A stretch of DNA of 64,000 bases from Thermococcus paralvinellae (GCF_000517445.1 NZ_CP006965.1:1340681-1404680), one strand, 5' to 3'; shown: positions 43,967-52,547, counted from the stretch's first letter. Translations and numbers: made by a program. The notes: a model not told the origin generated them from the letters alone.

Positions 43967-44397
43967 TTTTTCCACCTCCTAAAGAGGGCTATTGCCATCA
44001 TCGCACTTACTAATCCAGTGAAGACCTTTAATCCGACAGCTAGGTTCATTATTGGTAGATAACCTGCCGAGAGCAGAGTTCCCGGCTGTCCTGCAAAGGC
44101 TATCTTATTACGCCAGAGTATGTTGTAGAAGAAAGCTATACTTAACCCAAGCATTGCAGCTCCTAAGAAAGCCAAGCCACCAAGTCCCTCAAGAGCTGAG
44201 TATAAGTTCTTGTCGTACCTCTTTCTAGCTTCATTTAACCCAAATGCGACGAGGAATAATATTCCAGCACCAGCTATCGTAGCTCCCCCTTGGAAACCAC
44301 CACCTGGTGTAAGATGACCGTGGGAGATGACATAGGCTCCAAATATTCCAATGAGTGGAATCGTAGCTCTCGCCATTGTTTTAACGATTAATCCCAT
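43963..44397 (-). CDS. mbhF: Mbh hydrogenase F subunit (MrpB-like)
   Basis: 144 residues from ATG 44397 (GGAGAATGAC upstream), chosen because the homologue in operon 2 starts at the same place (MGLIVKTMARATIPL); earlier in-frame ATGs at 44409 and 44415 are possible. Four helices and [18 protein letters not shown]. Confidence 0.88.
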   Translation of the reverse strand: MGLIVKTMARATIPLIGIFGAYVISHGHLTPGGGFQGGATIAGAGILFLVAFGLNEARKRYDKNLYSALEGLGGLAFLGAAMLGLSIAFFYNILWRNKIAFAGQPGTLLSAGYLPIMNLAVGLKVFTGLVSAMMAIALFRRWKK

Positions 44398-44398
44398 G

Positions 44399-44701
44399 TC
44401 ATTCTCCATCTTCATCCCTCCTCCAAGGTCTGAGCAGTGCAACAGCACCAGCTATGGCTGTAAAGAGAACAGTAGCCTCTCCTAGGGTATCATAACCTCT
44501 GTAATCAAACACTATGTCAGTTACAATGTTGGTTCCACCAACTTCTTCGATACCATGTTCAATATAATACTGGTCAGTGTAGCGGTACTTTTGCCAGTCA
44601 CTACCACCAAGACCAAATTTAAGCCCGTATTGTGGGTTAGCTACTATCAAGAGCACACCAAGGATGAACAGCAAAGCTAAAGCCCCAAAAGTCTTGTTCA
44701 T
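44399..44701 (-). CDS. mbhE: Mbh hydrogenase E subunit
   Basis: 100 residues, two helices, with [20 protein letters not shown] near the C-terminus. Extracytoplasmic segment GSDWQKYRYTDQYYIEHG. Starts in an ATGA overlap with D. Confidence 0.9.
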   Translation of the reverse strand: MNKTFGALALLFILGVLLIVANPQYGLKFGLGGSDWQKYRYTDQYYIEHGIEEVGGTNIVTDIVFDYRGYDTLGEATVLFTAIAGAVALLRPWRRDEDGE

Positions 44702-44964
44702 GGTCCCTCACGCTCCCATCTCTCTGTCTTAGCTATTCCATACACCACTATGGCCGTAACGACACCAGCACCAACTGCTGCCTCAGCTATTGCAACGTCA
44801 GGGGCATGAAGCATGTAGAACTCTAAGCTCAGCAGAAGGCTCATTGCTGCTGAAGCCAAAGCCGCTGAAAGCAAATCCCTAAAGCTGATTGTAAGGTATG
44901 CAGCGATAAGTATTCCAATCAAAATTCCAAACTGAATGATCATGTCAACTGTGAGAACGTTCAT
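44698..44964 (-). CDS. mbhD: Mbh hydrogenase D subunit (MrpA C-terminal/NuoJ-like)
   Basis: 88 residues, three helices; [20 protein letters not shown] is the signature. ATGA overlaps with C and E keep translation coupled. Confidence 0.9.
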   Translation of the reverse strand: MNVLTVDMIIQFGILIGILIAAYLTISFRDLLSAALASAAMSLLLSLEFYMLHAPDVAIAEAAVGAGVVTAIVVYGIAKTERWEREGP

Positions 44965-45344
44965 TTTTCTCCACCCCTCTCCCTCTTGAGTTTTGCTTCA
45001 TAAGCATCAACAACAGCTCTCACAGGCTTTACACCACTCAAGTGAGCAGCTTTTGCAATTGCGTGAGCACCTGTTGGGTTAGTAAGCAACAATGCTATCA
45101 ATGCAACCAAACTGTGAAGTGCCATCTGAAGGTACTTTGGATCTCCAGTTACGTGGAGCTGATTTGCTGCATGAACAATTACAGCAAGGACTGCAAAGAT
45201 TGTCCCGAAAGTTGTACACTTAGTTGCTCCGTGCAAGCGTGTGTAAACGTCTGGAAATCTGTGAAGGGCAAAGCTACCGAGCAAGTTGAAGATTATGTTA
45301 ATCCCAAGGAAGGTATAAATAACGTATTCAACGATAGTCGTCAC
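44961..45344 (-). CDS. mbhC: Mbh hydrogenase C subunit (MrpG-like)
   Basis: 127 residues from GTG 45344 (GGGGGGATTAAG upstream). Motif FPDVYTRLHGATKCTTFGTI and NPTGAHAIAKAAHLSG. Three helices. Part of the Na+/H+ exchange module. Confidence 0.91.
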   Translation of the reverse strand: MTTIVEYVIYTFLGINIIFNLLGSFALHRFPDVYTRLHGATKCTTFGTIFAVLAVIVHAANQLHVTGDPKYLQMALHSLVALIALLLTNPTGAHAIAKAAHLSGVKPVRAVVDAYEAKLKRERGGEK

Positions 45345-45604
45345 CTTAATCCCCCCGGAAGGTATTTTGCTATAACAAGTGTTCCTATGTAGCTCAGCAG
45401 AGCATAGACAATTGCAATGTCAATGTAAATTACTCTGTCATATGCTGCTCCAAGAAGAACCATTCCTGCAACGATTAGCGTATTCAATGTGTCAACTCCA
45501 ACGACCCTGTCAGGAATAGTTGGGCCAAGAAGAACCCTAAGCACAGAGAGGAATGCTCCTATCATGATTATCAACGCTGAATAAAAGAACTCTGGTGCAA
45601 TCAT
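45341..45604 (-). CDS. mbhB: Mbh hydrogenase B subunit (MrpF-like)
   Basis: 87 residues from ATG 45604 (AAGGAGG upstream, ATGA overlap with A). Three helices with LLGPTIPDRVVGVDTLNTL. The longer frame to 45625 is not needed. Confidence 0.91.
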   Translation of the reverse strand: MIAPEFFYSALIIMIGAFLSVLRVLLGPTIPDRVVGVDTLNTLIVAGMVLLGAAYDRVIYIDIAIVYALLSYIGTLVIAKYLPGGLR

Positions 45605-46101
45605 CTTCCCAACCTCCTTGCCCATTTTTCAAATGAGCCAGAAACAGGTTCTGAACTCTTTGGCTCTTCCTCTCTGACATAGATCCAGTGGACATAGAGG
45701 GCTTTTTCCTCTGGACAGGCATCTATTGTGAGTGTTCCCGGAGTCAAAGTTATTGAGTTGCTTAAAATGGTATATTGGGCATCATTTTCAAGCTCAACGG
45801 GAACTCTAACTATTCCTGGCCTTATCTTTCCAGTTATCACTCTATAAGCAACATCAAAGTTTGCTTTGACCATTCCCCAAAACAGGGGGCCAATTGAGTA
45901 CACTACAAACTCGACCCATCTTATCGGGTTCAAGAACCTTGTAGTTTTTTCGCCTATAATGTTTCTCGTTGAATAAGCCACTATTACCGAAAATACAACT
46001 CCTGCAATAATTTCCTCTGGACTCCATAGCATTCCTTTGGTGCCTGCCGTAAGTACTAACCAGAGCATGAATGACCATACAAATGCAACAATGAAACTCA
46101 T
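45601..46101 (-). CDS. mbhA: Mbh hydrogenase A subunit (MrpE-like), first gene of mbh
   Basis: 166 residues from ATG 46101 (GGGGTGG upstream). Two N-terminal helices and KANFDVAYRVITGKIRPGIV, LSNSITLTPGTLTID. The gap before it (46102-46298) holds the promoter and a SurR-like site. Confidence 0.91.
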   Translation of the reverse strand: MSFIVAFVWSFMLWLVLTAGTKGMLWSPEEIIAGVVFSVIVAYSTRNIIGEKTTRFLNPIRWVEFVVYSIGPLFWGMVKANFDVAYRVITGKIRPGIVRVPVELENDAQYTILSNSITLTPGTLTIDACPEEKALYVHWIYVREEEPKSSEPVSGSFEKWARRLGR

Positions 46102-46253
46102 TTTTTCCACCCCAACTTTTGGTTTAAACCTCTATACCTGGAGTTTTCACTCAATTCCGATATTTAATTCGTTTATTGCTTTTAAAAGAGTTTTGGAAAG
46201 CGCAGAATTGACAACAAAGGTATAAAACAGCTCTTTAAGAACTAAAGATTCTC

Positions 46254-46270
46254 AACAAAAAGTTTGTAAA
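46254..46270 (-). promoter_or_regulatory. SurR-like site before mbhA (one mismatch)
   Basis: Minus-strand TTT-ACA-AAC-TTTTT-GTT fits GTTn3AACn5GTT except for its first base. It lies about 155 bases before the mbhA ATG; TATA-like TTTTATACC (about 46219-46227) and TTCTTAAAG (about 46233-46241) are downstream. The site also abuts the end of the mnhD gene. Confidence 0.55.
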
Positions 46271-46298
46271 AATGAAGAAACAAATGTATACAAATTTG

Positions 46299-47858
46299 TT
46301 AACGCAAGTTTTTCGCTAATTCTAAAATGACACCGATATATTTTTGATAATTAAGTGCCTGTACTGTCGCTGGTTCAATCAATTTGTCCAAGATAACTGG
46401 TGCCGCTAATCCAAGTATTAAGCATGTTAATGCCAGCAGCAGACAAACTAAGCTCATGCTCATTGGCTCTTTGATTTCCAGGTTTTCTTTTGGTTTTCCT
46501 AGCCAAATAACATAGAAGACACGCATGTAAGCTACTAGAGCAATCACTGAACTAATTACGATCATCAAGGCCAAGCCAAAGCTCCTCTCCATCAAAGCAT
46601 TGAAGAGTAAGAGTTTACTGAAGAATACGTTGAGTGGTGGAATTCCAACTAAGCTTAATGTTGCAATTGCTAGACTAAACGTCGTAATTGGCATCCTCCT
46701 GCCTAAACCAGCCAAATCGTCTATATTCCTAGAACCAACAGCATGAATGAAGACTCCAGCCGCAAGGAAGAGTAATGCCTTAGCAATCGAGTGATTGATA
46801 ATGTGGAATAATGCCGCCTGAAGTCCAAGCTGAGTGCCAAGCCCAACAGCCATGAACAGATAACCCATATGCATAATTGTTGAATATGCAATGAGCTTCT
46901 TAACGTCTTTTTGAACATTCATCATCAAAGCACCAAAGAGTGCAGAGATTGCTCCCAAAACTATTACAATCGTGCTTAACATACTGACTACATGAGCAAG
47001 CTCTGGCGTTAACTGACCACCGTAAACCGTGTATAGGAACCTAATCAAGGCATAAACACCAACGTTTACGACCAAACCAGAGAGCACTGCTGAAATTGGG
47101 CTTGGAGCTGCTGGGTGAGCTTCAGGAAGCCAGAAGTGATTCGGCACAATTGCCGCTTTAATAAGGAAAGCCCACGTAGCCAAAGCCAAAGCAACACCAG
47201 ATGCCAAGATTATGTTCCCAACTGGCGTTCCAGTAACTGGAAACGACATTCCATGAACTTTTGCTGATAAATCAGCAAAATTTACTGTACCAAATGCTCC
47301 ATAAAACACTCCTAATGCCAAGAAATACATTGTCGTTCCAACTGCCCCGATTAAAGCGTATTTAAGCCCGGCAGTGACTGAATCACCCCTGTCGCGATAG
47401 AACATTACTAAAGCATAAGCTGCAATGCTCGTAACTTCAATCATAACAAAAAGATTAAAGGCATCACCTGTAAGCAATACACCAAGCAAACCTGCTTCTA
47501 AGCCCAAGTAAAGTGTATAGTACCACTCTAAACCTTCCTCGTGCTCTAAATATCTATAAGAGTAAATCGTAATGAGGAACATTAGTGCGGCAGTAACTAA
47601 GGCTATTAAAGCCCCTAATTTGTCAACCTCATACACAATTCCAATTGGAGCAACCCACTTGCCGAAAGTATAAACTAAGGGAGTGCTTGAAGAATAAGCC
47701 AGCTGGAAGAGCTTGAAAGCACTGATTAAAGTTAAACCAGTTCCAATTAGAGCGTAAGCTTGAACGATTTTTCTGTCTCCCTTGATGAGGATTGAGAATA
47801 ATGGTAGTGCGAATGCAAAGACAATTGGAATGATTGGGGTTAAGCCAACGACATTCAT
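46299..47858 (-). CDS. mnhD: Mnh/Mrp Na+/H+ antiporter subunit D
   Basis: 519 residues, about 14 helices, NuoL/M/N family. DAFNLFVMIEVTSIAAYALV, FLIKAAIVPNHFWLPEAHPA, then AVLSGLVVNVGVYALIRFL, where Asn sits at the lysine position found in MbhH. Last gene of the module started after focA. ATG 47858 with GAGGTGGTGAAGG. It exchanges Na+ and H+ to connect the formate hydrogenlyase gradient with the Na+-driven ATP synthase. Confidence 0.9.
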   Translation of the reverse strand: MNVVGLTPIIPIVFAFALPLFSILIKGDRKIVQAYALIGTGLTLISAFKLFQLAYSSSTPLVYTFGKWVAPIGIVYEVDKLGALIALVTAALMFLITIYSYRYLEHEEGLEWYYTLYLGLEAGLLGVLLTGDAFNLFVMIEVTSIAAYALVMFYRDRGDSVTAGLKYALIGAVGTTMYFLALGVFYGAFGTVNFADLSAKVHGMSFPVTGTPVGNIILASGVALALATWAFLIKAAIVPNHFWLPEAHPAAPSPISAVLSGLVVNVGVYALIRFLYTVYGGQLTPELAHVVSMLSTIVIVLGAISALFGALMMNVQKDVKKLIAYSTIMHMGYLFMAVGLGTQLGLQAALFHIINHSIAKALLFLAAGVFIHAVGSRNIDDLAGLGRRMPITTFSLAIATLSLVGIPPLNVFFSKLLLFNALMERSFGLALMIVISSVIALVAYMRVFYVIWLGKPKENLEIKEPMSMSLVCLLLALTCLILGLAAPVILDKLIEPATVQALNYQKYIGVILELAKNLR

Positions 47859-47869
47859 CCTTCACCACC

Positions 47870-48355
47870 TCACTCGAAAATCCTCTTAGCATACTTCTCA
47901 AAATCTTCACAAATCTCTTTCTTGGCTTTTTCAGGCTCTGTAGTAGTTACATTAATCCAATTCACATACATATACTCATCATCCAAGTCAACGACTACAG
48001 TGCCGGGAGTGTTCGTTATAGAGTTCGCCACAAGTGTTTTTGCATAGTCTGTTTTCACATCGATTGGCACTTTTACAATTCCTGGATTATAGTTACCCGT
48101 GATTGTTCTAATCATGACATCAATGTGAGACTTAGTCTCGGCAACAATCATGTACCAGATGAAGTATATTATCCCCCAAAGCCATCTAACTGGATTTAAC
48201 GCCTTAGCATCCTCTTTAACCAAATACTTGCCTACAAGCAAGCCAACGCCGATTGCTACAATTAATCCAGTAACTAAATCAAATGGCTCTGCAGAGCCAG
48301 TGAACAGAATGTAAGTGATGAATGCTAACAATGCAGTTGGAATTACACCCCTCAT
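47870..48355 (-). CDS. mnhE: Mnh/Mrp antiporter subunit E
   Basis: 161 residues with two N-terminal helices and a cytoplasmic domain: KSHIDVMIRTITGNYNPGIV, ANSITNTPGTVVVDLDDEYM. Its place between C and D differs from the Mbh order, where the E-type subunit comes first. Start in an ATGA overlap with the C gene. Confidence 0.88.
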   Translation of the reverse strand: MRGVIPTALLAFITYILFTGSAEPFDLVTGLIVAIGVGLLVGKYLVKEDAKALNPVRWLWGIIYFIWYMIVAETKSHIDVMIRTITGNYNPGIVKVPIDVKTDYAKTLVANSITNTPGTVVVDLDDEYMYVNWINVTTTEPEKAKKEICEDFEKYAKRIFE

Positions 48356-48756
48356 TGCTCACCACCCCTCAGTAAAGCGGGCAACTTTTTACCAATCTCT
48401 CTAGTGTCTACAGTCCCGTACAAGCGGTAGATTTGGATTATTGCAAATGCAATAAGCACGTTTACAGCCATTCCAATAACAACAGCTGTAATCACCAAAG
48501 CTTGCGGGAGCGGATCAACTGCCGTGCTGATAAACTGCTGGAGGGCTTCCTTACTCAAACTTGGCAAAATGGGTGGAGCGACTGGGTAAATCAATCTATA
48601 GCCCAATAAGACTACGAGTAAGTTAGCAGTATCGCCGAAGATTGTTAGTGCAATGAGTTTTTTAACTAAATTAGGCCTCCTCGCAATTCCATACAAGCTG
48701 ATTACAATCGTGGCAAGCAAAGTTAGAATTATAATTGCCCAAATGAAGGCGATCAT
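48352..48756 (-). CDS. mnhC: Mnh/Mrp antiporter subunit C
   Basis: 134 residues, three helices; DPLPQALVITAVVIGMAVNV is the MrpC signature. GGGGGTGAGACA precedes the ATG at 48756. NuoK-like. Confidence 0.9.
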   Translation of the reverse strand: MIAFIWAIIILTLLATIVISLYGIARRPNLVKKLIALTIFGDTANLLVVLLGYRLIYPVAPPILPSLSKEALQQFISTAVDPLPQALVITAVVIGMAVNVLIAFAIIQIYRLYGTVDTREIGKKLPALLRGGEQ

Positions 48757-49517
48757 TGTCTCACCCCCAGGATTTTTTTGAATACTTTTTCTGGGATTGC
48801 TAAGAGCAGGAATACTGCCGTGAATCCAGCACCGACAGCCAAGAACTCAAAGAAGTTGTAGTAGATTAGTGAGCCACCGATAAGTTGTCCACCAAGTTCT
48901 GCTGGGAAAATTGGCTGATTCTGCATGACGAAACCATCACTAAGGAGAGGAACCAAAGCAGTCAATGCAATACCCAGCAACCCAATAGAACGGAGGATTA
49001 ATGCTCTTGTTTTGTCTAATCCGTGTTCTTCAAGAGCGTACTTGGAGTAAGCGGCAATGATTAACAATGGTGCTACTGCCAGTGCTGAACCACCCTGAAA
49101 ACCACCACCAGGTGTGAGGTGACCGTGCAAAGCAATCGAAGCCGAAACAGCAAGAATCATTGCAACAATAATCTTAGTTACACTCTTGATTACCAAAGTT
49201 AAACCACCACTGAATTCTTCTGGTTTTTGCTTTGCTTCTTTTTCTTGCTTCTTGTTGAGTCTAAATAAGGTTAGACTGCCAATGATTGCAAGGAAGAAGA
49301 CTGAAGTCTCGAAGAGAGTATCAACACCACGATAATCCCACAATATTGAAGTCACAACTTCCGGGCTTTTGGCAGAATAATCACCAAAATAACTGTTTTC
49401 TAAATAAAACTCACCCAATGGCCTTAACTCAGTTTGCTGTGGGAGTTTTGGAGCGATGTAATAGGCTAACCCAAATATTGAGATGAGTATAATCATGAGT
49501 GGAATTAACCTTTTCAT
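48753..49517 (-). CDS. mnhB: Mnh antiporter subunit: MbhE-like and MrpB (MbhF-like) fused
   Basis: 254 residues, twice the usual size. Residues 1-95 correspond to the separate E subunit of Mbh (SILWDYRGVDTLFETSVFFL); a charged linker NKKQEKEAKQKPEE follows; residues 108-254 are MrpB ([17 protein letters not shown]). In the two Mbh operons these are two overlapping genes. The fusion is a clear marker that this module was not copied from either. Confidence 0.88.
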   Translation of the reverse strand: MKRLIPLMIILISIFGLAYYIAPKLPQQTELRPLGEFYLENSYFGDYSAKSPEVVTSILWDYRGVDTLFETSVFFLAIIGSLTLFRLNKKQEKEAKQKPEEFSGGLTLVIKSVTKIIVAMILAVSASIALHGHLTPGGGFQGGSALAVAPLLIIAAYSKYALEEHGLDKTRALILRSIGLLGIALTALVPLLSDGFVMQNQPIFPAELGGQLIGGSLIYYNFFEFLAVGAGFTAVFLLLAIPEKVFKKILGVRQ

Positions 49518-49518
49518 T

Positions 49519-49773
49519 TCACACCACCTCGTATCTTTCCGTCTTACTTACCACAAAGACCAATAATGCGGAATAGATACCAACTGCAATTGCTATGTAT
49601 GCTAGGACGATGTCTGGTGCCATGAGGATGTAAAAAGCAATGGCGTAAGCAATGGCTTGGACTGCAGAATAACCTACTGCCTTTAACAAATCTTTCTCGA
49701 GTATTGCCAAGTATGAGAAGATTAACCCGATGATTACTGTGACGAGGAGCATTAGTAAGTGGGTTTCAATCAT
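49519..49773 (-). CDS. Mnh antiporter subunit, MrpA C-terminal/MbhD-like (DUF4040)
   Basis: 84 residues, three helices; AIAFYILMAPDIVLAYIAIA corresponds to the APDVAIAEA signature of MbhD. The acidic residue is shifted. ATGA overlap with the G gene. It supplies part of the MrpA C-terminal function. Confidence 0.82.
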   Translation of the reverse strand: MIETHLLMLLVTVIIGLIFSYLAILEKDLLKAVGYSAVQAIAYAIAFYILMAPDIVLAYIAIAVGIYSALLVFVVSKTERYEVV

Positions 49774-50126
49774 TTTTCCCTCACCTCTGCGAGATGGTCA
49801 ACCTTCGGCTGCCATTTAACAATTCTAGCTTTGTGAGCAGCATAAGCCAAAGCATGAGCACCAGCCGGAGCTGCCAAAAGCACAATTATTCCAGTGACGA
49901 AACTAGCTCCTGCAATCGCATACTTATGCGGCAAAAAGTCTGCCCCAAGTGCAAGAAAACCAACACCAAATAATGGTACTACAGCGCCGCCAATAGTGCC
50001 AACTGTCGCAGCATGTAATCTAACGTAAAAGTTCGGGAATTTAAGCAGTCCTAATGCCCCAAAGAGATCACAAATCCCACCAATGACTATCATCAGCGCA
50101 CCTAAGTAGAACAAAATCTCGCTCAC
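49770..50126 (-). CDS. mnhG: Mnh/Mrp antiporter subunit G
   Basis: 118 residues, three helices; FPNFYVRLHAATVGTIGGAV and APAGAHALAYAAHKAR are MrpG motifs. ATGA overlap with the F gene. Confidence 0.88.
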   Translation of the reverse strand: MSEILFYLGALMIVIGGICDLFGALGLLKFPNFYVRLHAATVGTIGGAVVPLFGVGFLALGADFLPHKYAIAGASFVTGIIVLLAAPAGAHALAYAAHKARIVKWQPKVDHLAEVREK

Positions 50127-50404
50127 ACTCCCACCTCCTTACTGACCAAATGTTTAGCGATGTAGATATCCAGCAAATAGGCCCACAATGCCAAAATTAT
50201 CGCTCCGCTTATGAGAAAGACACTCTTGAAATAAACAGCCAGAATCGCCATAAACGCAGCAATGTCAAATGACAAACAATCAACGGCAAGAATAATATCC
50301 ACTATTGTGGGACCCTTAAATGCCCTAATCCCGTAAATTATGAACGCCAACAGGTAAAGTGGGATGACAAATTTCATGAGCGTCATGAACGCACTTTCGA
50401 GCAT
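50123..50404 (-). CDS. mnhF: Mnh/Mrp antiporter subunit F, first gene of the module
   Basis: 93 residues from ATG 50404 (GAGAGGTGAG upstream). Three helices; FKGPTIVDIILAVDCLSFDI is the MrpF motif (usually GPTxPDRxxALD). It starts 45 bases after the end of focA, so the antiporter module is probably on the same transcript. Confidence 0.86.
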   Translation of the reverse strand: MLESAFMTLMKFVIPLYLLAFIIYGIRAFKGPTIVDIILAVDCLSFDIAAFMAILAVYFKSVFLISGAIILALWAYLLDIYIAKHLVSKEVGV

Positions 50405-50449
50405 TTTTCTCACCTCTCTCGTTGAAAATATGAAAAAATGAAAGAGCCA

Positions 50450-51481
50450 TCAGGCAGCAGTCTCAACGTTCTTGTAAAGGACAAATGCTCCAACGATGTA
50501 GTAAAGTGTTAGCACTAATGGGACAATGTACATTGCACCCTTGCCAAGTGCCTTGTCGAGGGCAATTCCAATGCCTGCTGGGATGAGTGCTGCAACTATC
50601 CAGAACACAATGAAGACTACGAAGAAGTCCACGATTTCCTTGATTATTTCATTAGTGCTGAGTTCTGGATGTGAAAGGTACCAGTAGTAGAATGCCACAA
50701 AGAGGAATCCACCGACAGCGTTTCCAAATGTGACTGGAACCACGTTGTGGAAGAATTGGCTCCATGTTATGGCGTAGTTGCTTGCTATGATTCCCGTTGG
50801 GATAACCCACATGTTTGCAATAGCGTGCTCAAAGCCTATTGCAACGAAAGCGAAGATTGGGAACCATATTGCTAGGATTTTACCTGCACCGTCCTGAACT
50901 CTTGCTGACTGCCATATTGCAACGTTGACAAGCCAGTTACATCCGATACCAAGGAAGAACAATGCAAGTATGTCCTTTGACACTTTACCTGTCGCTATTG
51001 CAACAGCAGTGTTTCCGAAGATGTTAGGGTCACCGACATGACCAAAGAGTCCTGTCAATGGAACTGCCAGGAGTGCAAGGAATATTGAGCCTATGAAGTT
51101 CCCACCGTAGCTTCCGAACCAGTTGTAGAGGACACATTTGAAGTCAGCATATCTCTTTGCCTTTGCTGCACTGAGGAACTGGACGTTTCCAGTCCAGAGG
51201 TCAGCACCAGCAAGGATAACTGCAATCAAACCGACTGGGAACACTGCACCTAAGAGGACTTTGAACAGTGCTTTATTGAATGTGTCACCAGCAGCGAAGG
51301 GGGGATATTTTGCTACACAGCCGGCTACTATTGCTAAAATGAAACCGAAGGCAATGAATGCACCTGCCATGAATCCTGCAGACAGTAACCTTCCTGGGGT
51401 TGTCTTGTACTTTGGTGTTGCCTTCTTTGCAACTGCTTCAAAAGTTGCATCAACTCCATACAATATCTTTTCCTTTGACAT
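50450..51481 (-). CDS. focA: Formate/nitrite-family channel FocA
   Basis: 343 residues; ATG 51481 with GGAGGTGAG upstream. FNT family: six helices with LLSAGFMAGAFIAFGFIL, GADLWTGNVQFLSAAKAKRY, YNWFGSYGGNFIGSIFLALL, GIGCNWLVNVAIW, FEHAIANMWVIPTGI, TFGNAVGGFLFVAFYYWYLS. It probably moves formate (in or out) across the membrane. Placement between the hydrogenase and antiporter modules is the same as in the T. onnurineus fdh2-mfh2-mnh2 cluster. Confidence 0.92.
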   Translation of the reverse strand: MSKEKILYGVDATFEAVAKKATPKYKTTPGRLLSAGFMAGAFIAFGFILAIVAGCVAKYPPFAAGDTFNKALFKVLLGAVFPVGLIAVILAGADLWTGNVQFLSAAKAKRYADFKCVLYNWFGSYGGNFIGSIFLALLAVPLTGLFGHVGDPNIFGNTAVAIATGKVSKDILALFFLGIGCNWLVNVAIWQSARVQDGAGKILAIWFPIFAFVAIGFEHAIANMWVIPTGIIASNYAITWSQFFHNVVPVTFGNAVGGFLFVAFYYWYLSHPELSTNEIIKEIVDFFVVFIVFWIVAALIPAGIGIALDKALGKGAMYIVPLVLTLYYIVGAFVLYKNVETAA

Positions 51482-51487
51482 CCCAAC

Positions 51488-51766
51488 TCACCTCCTTATT
51501 CTAAGCACTTCATTACTTTCCAAAGTCTGCAAAGCTTTGAGCAAGAGCTGTCTATCCCCCTCATCTATATCATCGAGGGGAATCAGGGGAGCATTGGTGA
51601 GCGTGATTTCTAATCCACCTAAAGCTTCCTCAATTTTCATGGCAGTATCTTCGCTAATTTCACCAATAACTTCCTCAACTAGGAAATCTCCTTCTACATG
51701 GGAAAGGGCACCTGCTATGTAAGTCTCAAATCCAATATACGAACTCTTTACCAGCTGATATGGCAT
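51488..51766 (-). CDS. Small conserved protein of the formate hydrogenlyase cluster
   Basis: 92 residues from ATG 51766 (GGAGGG upstream), overlapping the end of the small-subunit gene by 41 bases. Soluble, acidic alpha/beta protein: FETYIAGALSHVEGDFLVEE, GEISEDTAMKIEEALGGLEI, DDIDEGDRQLLLKALQTLES. No Cys, so no cofactor. A hypothetical gene occupies the same place in the T. onnurineus cluster. Possibly an assembly or regulatory factor. Confidence 0.7.
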   Translation of the reverse strand: MPYQLVKSSYIGFETYIAGALSHVEGDFLVEEVIGEISEDTAMKIEEALGGLEITLTNAPLIPLDDIDEGDRQLLLKALQTLESNEVLRIRR

Positions 51767-52547
51767 CTTTAACCCTCCAGTACTCACTCTCAAGTAACTT
51801 CATGCAGAATACTATTCTCATATCCTTCTGCTTTGAGTTATACTCTTCAACAAGCTTTCTGAGTTCTTCTTTGGGATTCTCACTTTTCTCAGCTTTTTCA
51901 ACAAGCTTCATGAAATCTTCAAGAATTGCATCCCTGTCTAGATATCCTACAACATGTCTAAGCTTTTCTCTAAGCGTTAACCTTATGCGCTCTTCAATCG
52001 GCATTTCTGGTAATCTGAACGGAGAGGTTTCTTCTGTATAATGCTGATAGCTAAGCTTCTTCTCAACAAGTCCAACGAGCTGGGCAATTCCATAGATTAT
52101 CTCCTCTGGTCTCGGTGGACAGCCGGGTATATATATCACCGGACCCACTTTTACCCCTTCATCCCTGAGATCCTTGAGTAGCTCATTTATACCTCCAAAC
52201 CTGGGATATTCATTGCCCTCTCTGCCACTCTCAGGTCTTCTATAGACTGGATAACCGTTGTAGAATATTCCTCCACTGCATGTACAAGTTCCAATTGCCA
52301 CTATTATTCTTGGCTCAGGTGGCATAGCCTTTATTGCCATTTTTGCACCATAGTATGCTTGTCTTGTTAGAGGACCTGAGACGAGCATTGCATGAGCATG
52401 CCTTGGACTACCAACAAGTTTTATTCCAAAGCGCTCGACATCATAGAATGGTGTAAGCACATCGATTATCTCAATGTCACATCCATTACATGAACCTGTG
52501 TTAAGGTGGAATACCCAAATAGACCTAAGCTTGGGTTTTGCGCTCAT
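51726..52547 (-). CDS. Mfh hydrogenase small subunit (NuoB-like) with long C-terminal extension
   Basis: 273 residues. NuoB-type core (residues 1-165) with [4Fe-4S] ligands in GSCNGCDIEIIDVLTPFYDV, GTCTCSGGIFY and IPGCPPRPEEII. Residues about 170-273 form a helical extension (SYQHYTEETSPFRLPEMPIE, then charged helices) not found in the MbhJ proteins of this window (148-167 residues). It overlaps the ferredoxin gene by ATGA. It passes electrons to the [NiFe] site of the next-but-one gene upstream. Confidence 0.9.
   Translation of the reverse strand: MSAKPKLRSIWVFHLNTGSCNGCDIEIIDVLTPFYDVERFGIKLVGSPRHAHAMLVSGPLTRQAYYGAKMAIKAMPPEPRIIVAIGTCTCSGGIFYNGYPVYRRPESGREGNEYPRFGGINELLKDLRDEGVKVGPVIYIPGCPPRPEEIIYGIAQLVGLVEKKLSYQHYTEETSPFRLPEMPIEERIRLTLREKLRHVVGYLDRDAILEDFMKLVEKAEKSENPKEELRKLVEEYNSKQKDMRIVFCMKLLESEYWRVKDAISAGKEFVYWI

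Noticed and set aside
29522-46101. Recent tandem duplication of the mbh operon
   Set aside because: The gene order is identical, but protein and DNA sequences differ considerably throughout, N and H subunits differ in architecture, and no long near-identical DNA is seen; the duplication must be old, or one copy came by transfer.
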